Positions 63,185-64,000 of a stretch of 64,000 bases of DNA are shown here, in pieces. The stretch is from NCBI RefSeq assembly GCF_014851815.1, contig NZ_JACVAJ010000002.1, positions 310,001 through 374,000 on the forward strand, read 5' to 3'. The notes below the pieces were generated by a model. That model saw nothing but the letters and a program-made list of their open reading frames with translations. It was not told the DNA's origin and did not search any database. Made by a program: the position numbers and the translations under genes. This DNA comes from Pseudoxanthomonas sp. PXM01 (GTDB lineage: Bacteria > Pseudomonadota > Gammaproteobacteria > Xanthomonadales > Xanthomonadaceae). The stretch's first letter is position 1. Each line of letters begins with the position of its first letter.

Positions 63185-63212
63185 ACCGCCCTCGTCAACG
63201 CGAGGGCGGTTT
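63185..63212. terminator. Terminator between AKR and DUF4130 genes
   Basis: Stem ACCGCCCTCG (63185-63194) and CGAGGGCGGT (63201-63210), loop TCAACG, then TT. It overlaps the end of the convergent DUF4130 gene and can act for the AKR transcript. Confidence 0.65.
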
Positions 63213-63998
63213 GCGTTCCTGGATGCGCCGACGCGGTGCCTGCGCTTCGCGCTCGTCCATATCGCGCACGCGACGGCCGGCCTCCCGGATCAGGTCCGGC
63301 AGCAGATGGGCCTCCGGCAAGTGCTTCCAGTACTTCTGTGGCATCTCCTGCCGCATCATCCGGGTATTGAGTCGTGCCGGATTGAAGATGTTGGCGTAGT
63401 AGGTACGCCACAGCGCGTCCTCGGCATCGTCGGCCGGTGCATCGGAACGCTGCGCACCCTCGCCGGCCCACAAATCGGCACCGTCCCACTGCACGCTGCG
63501 GTACGGCGTCAAGATCGCCCAGCGCATGCCGGCGAAGCGGCGCATGAAGAACGGCGCAACCCGATCAACGATGTAGTGGTCGGGCTCGAACCAGGCGATG
63601 TAGGTGTTGTCCTCGCCGTCGACCTGGCGGAAACGCACGAACGCTTTCATCTTGTGGCTATCGCGGCGCACCGCCTGTGACCAGCGGGTGGCGCGATGTA
63701 CGTCGGCATCGGTGGCGCGATCCAGCAGCGCACGCTCGCCGTTGCCGATCCGCCACAGCAGGCGATAGAGCAACGCGTGCCTGCCGACATCGCGATGACA
63801 CAGCACCGACGCCGCGAACGCCATGAACTCCGCCGGCACCGACAGTCCCTTCCGGATCACCGGCTGGTCTGTCACGGCGGACGCCGCGAGCAACTCGCCC
63901 TGCGCATCGGCCTGCCACTCCACGGATTCCGGCGGCAGCTCCGCTTCCCAGGCATGACGCGCCTGCACGCGCCACGCATCCAGGTCCCACGCAGGCAT
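63195..63998 (-). CDS. DUF4130 / TIGR03915-type putative DNA repair protein
   Basis: A 267-residue protein. DLDAWRVQARHAWEAELPPESVEWQ and FRQVDGEDNTYIAWFEPDHYIVDRVAPFFMRRFAGMRWAILTPYRSVQWDG are typical of DUF4130. NPARLNTRMMRQEMPQKYWKHLPEAHLLPDLI closes the domain, with a basic tail. This family is the partner of a radical-SAM protein thought to act in DNA repair or modification; in some genomes it is joined to a UdgX-like uracil-DNA glycosylase. The ATG at 63998 reads TGATG, suggesting overlap with the stop of an upstream gene just outside the window. Confidence 0.85.
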   Translation of the reverse strand: MPAWDLDAWRVQARHAWEAELPPESVEWQADAQGELLAASAVTDQPVIRKGLSVPAEFMAFAASVLCHRDVGRHALLYRLLWRIGNGERALLDRATDADVHRATRWSQAVRRDSHKMKAFVRFRQVDGEDNTYIAWFEPDHYIVDRVAPFFMRRFAGMRWAILTPYRSVQWDGADLWAGEGAQRSDAPADDAEDALWRTYYANIFNPARLNTRMMRQEMPQKYWKHLPEAHLLPDLIREAGRRVRDMDEREAQAPRRRIQERKPPSR

Positions 63999-64000
63999 CA

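Overview
The window is GC-rich chromosomal DNA from a gammaproteobacterium, most likely a member of the Xanthomonadaceae close to Pseudoxanthomonas, Lysobacter or Xanthomonas. That placement is inference from protein style, gene content (TonB receptors, many c-di-GMP proteins, NlpC/P60 pairs, DUF1615 and DUF4349 proteins) and three pairs of REP-like GTGGGAGCGAC...GTCGC hairpins. No rRNA, tRNA, CRISPR array, prophage, integrase or insertion sequence was found. It reads as housekeeping and accessory core chromosome, not a mobile island.

Layout. 1-11 kb: a partial FAD oxidoreductase, a DUF418 membrane protein, SlyD, two NlpC/P60 hydrolases, a BASS transporter, a dicarboxylate/amino-acid symporter coupled to a GNAT, a PhoA-type phosphatase, HemJ, a methyltransferase and an intracellular PHB depolymerase. 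11-19.4 kb (minus strand): a PadR/HAAS-sensor pair, then a compact run cyoABCD-SURF1-regB-regA, in which the quinol oxidase, its assembly factor and a RegB/RegA-type redox two-component system overlap end to end. A perfect FNR/ANR box lies just upstream of cyoA. 19.5-31.4 kb: transporters (two MFS, two DMT), a cyclophilin, LysR, DUF4349, GFA, a DUF885 metallopeptidase-like lipoprotein, RraA, DUF72 and an ATP-binding-type universal stress protein. The stress protein has a second perfect FNR/ANR box at class II spacing from a candidate -10.

31.4-47 kb: a signalling-rich stretch with four GGDEF/EAL proteins (GAF-GGDEF, CHASE-like/PAS-GGDEF-EAL, 7TM-GGDEF, and a large membrane GGEGF-EAL), interleaved with RluF, a DEAD-box helicase, an ECF sigma factor plus membrane partner, a small S4 protein, a ClpP-like lipoprotein and a MAPEG protein. 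47-56 kb: LysR/DoxX, a beta-propeller, an HD-domain protein, a four-cysteine MarR regulator with its operator over the promoter, a secreted EF-hand-like protein, a redoxin, a SpoIIAA-like protein, a GNAT and a DUF1615 lipoprotein. 56-64 kb: a tandem DUF1428 protein, a TonB receptor behind a long hairpin, a LysR / old-yellow-enzyme / aldo-keto-reductase cluster with an almost symmetric 26-bp operator, and a DUF4130 (TIGR03915) DNA-repair-associated protein at the right edge.

The strongest theme is control by oxygen and redox state: two FNR boxes, RegBA joined to the bo-type oxidase operon, a Cys4 MarR, redoxin, DoxX and OYE. The second theme is c-di-GMP turnover.
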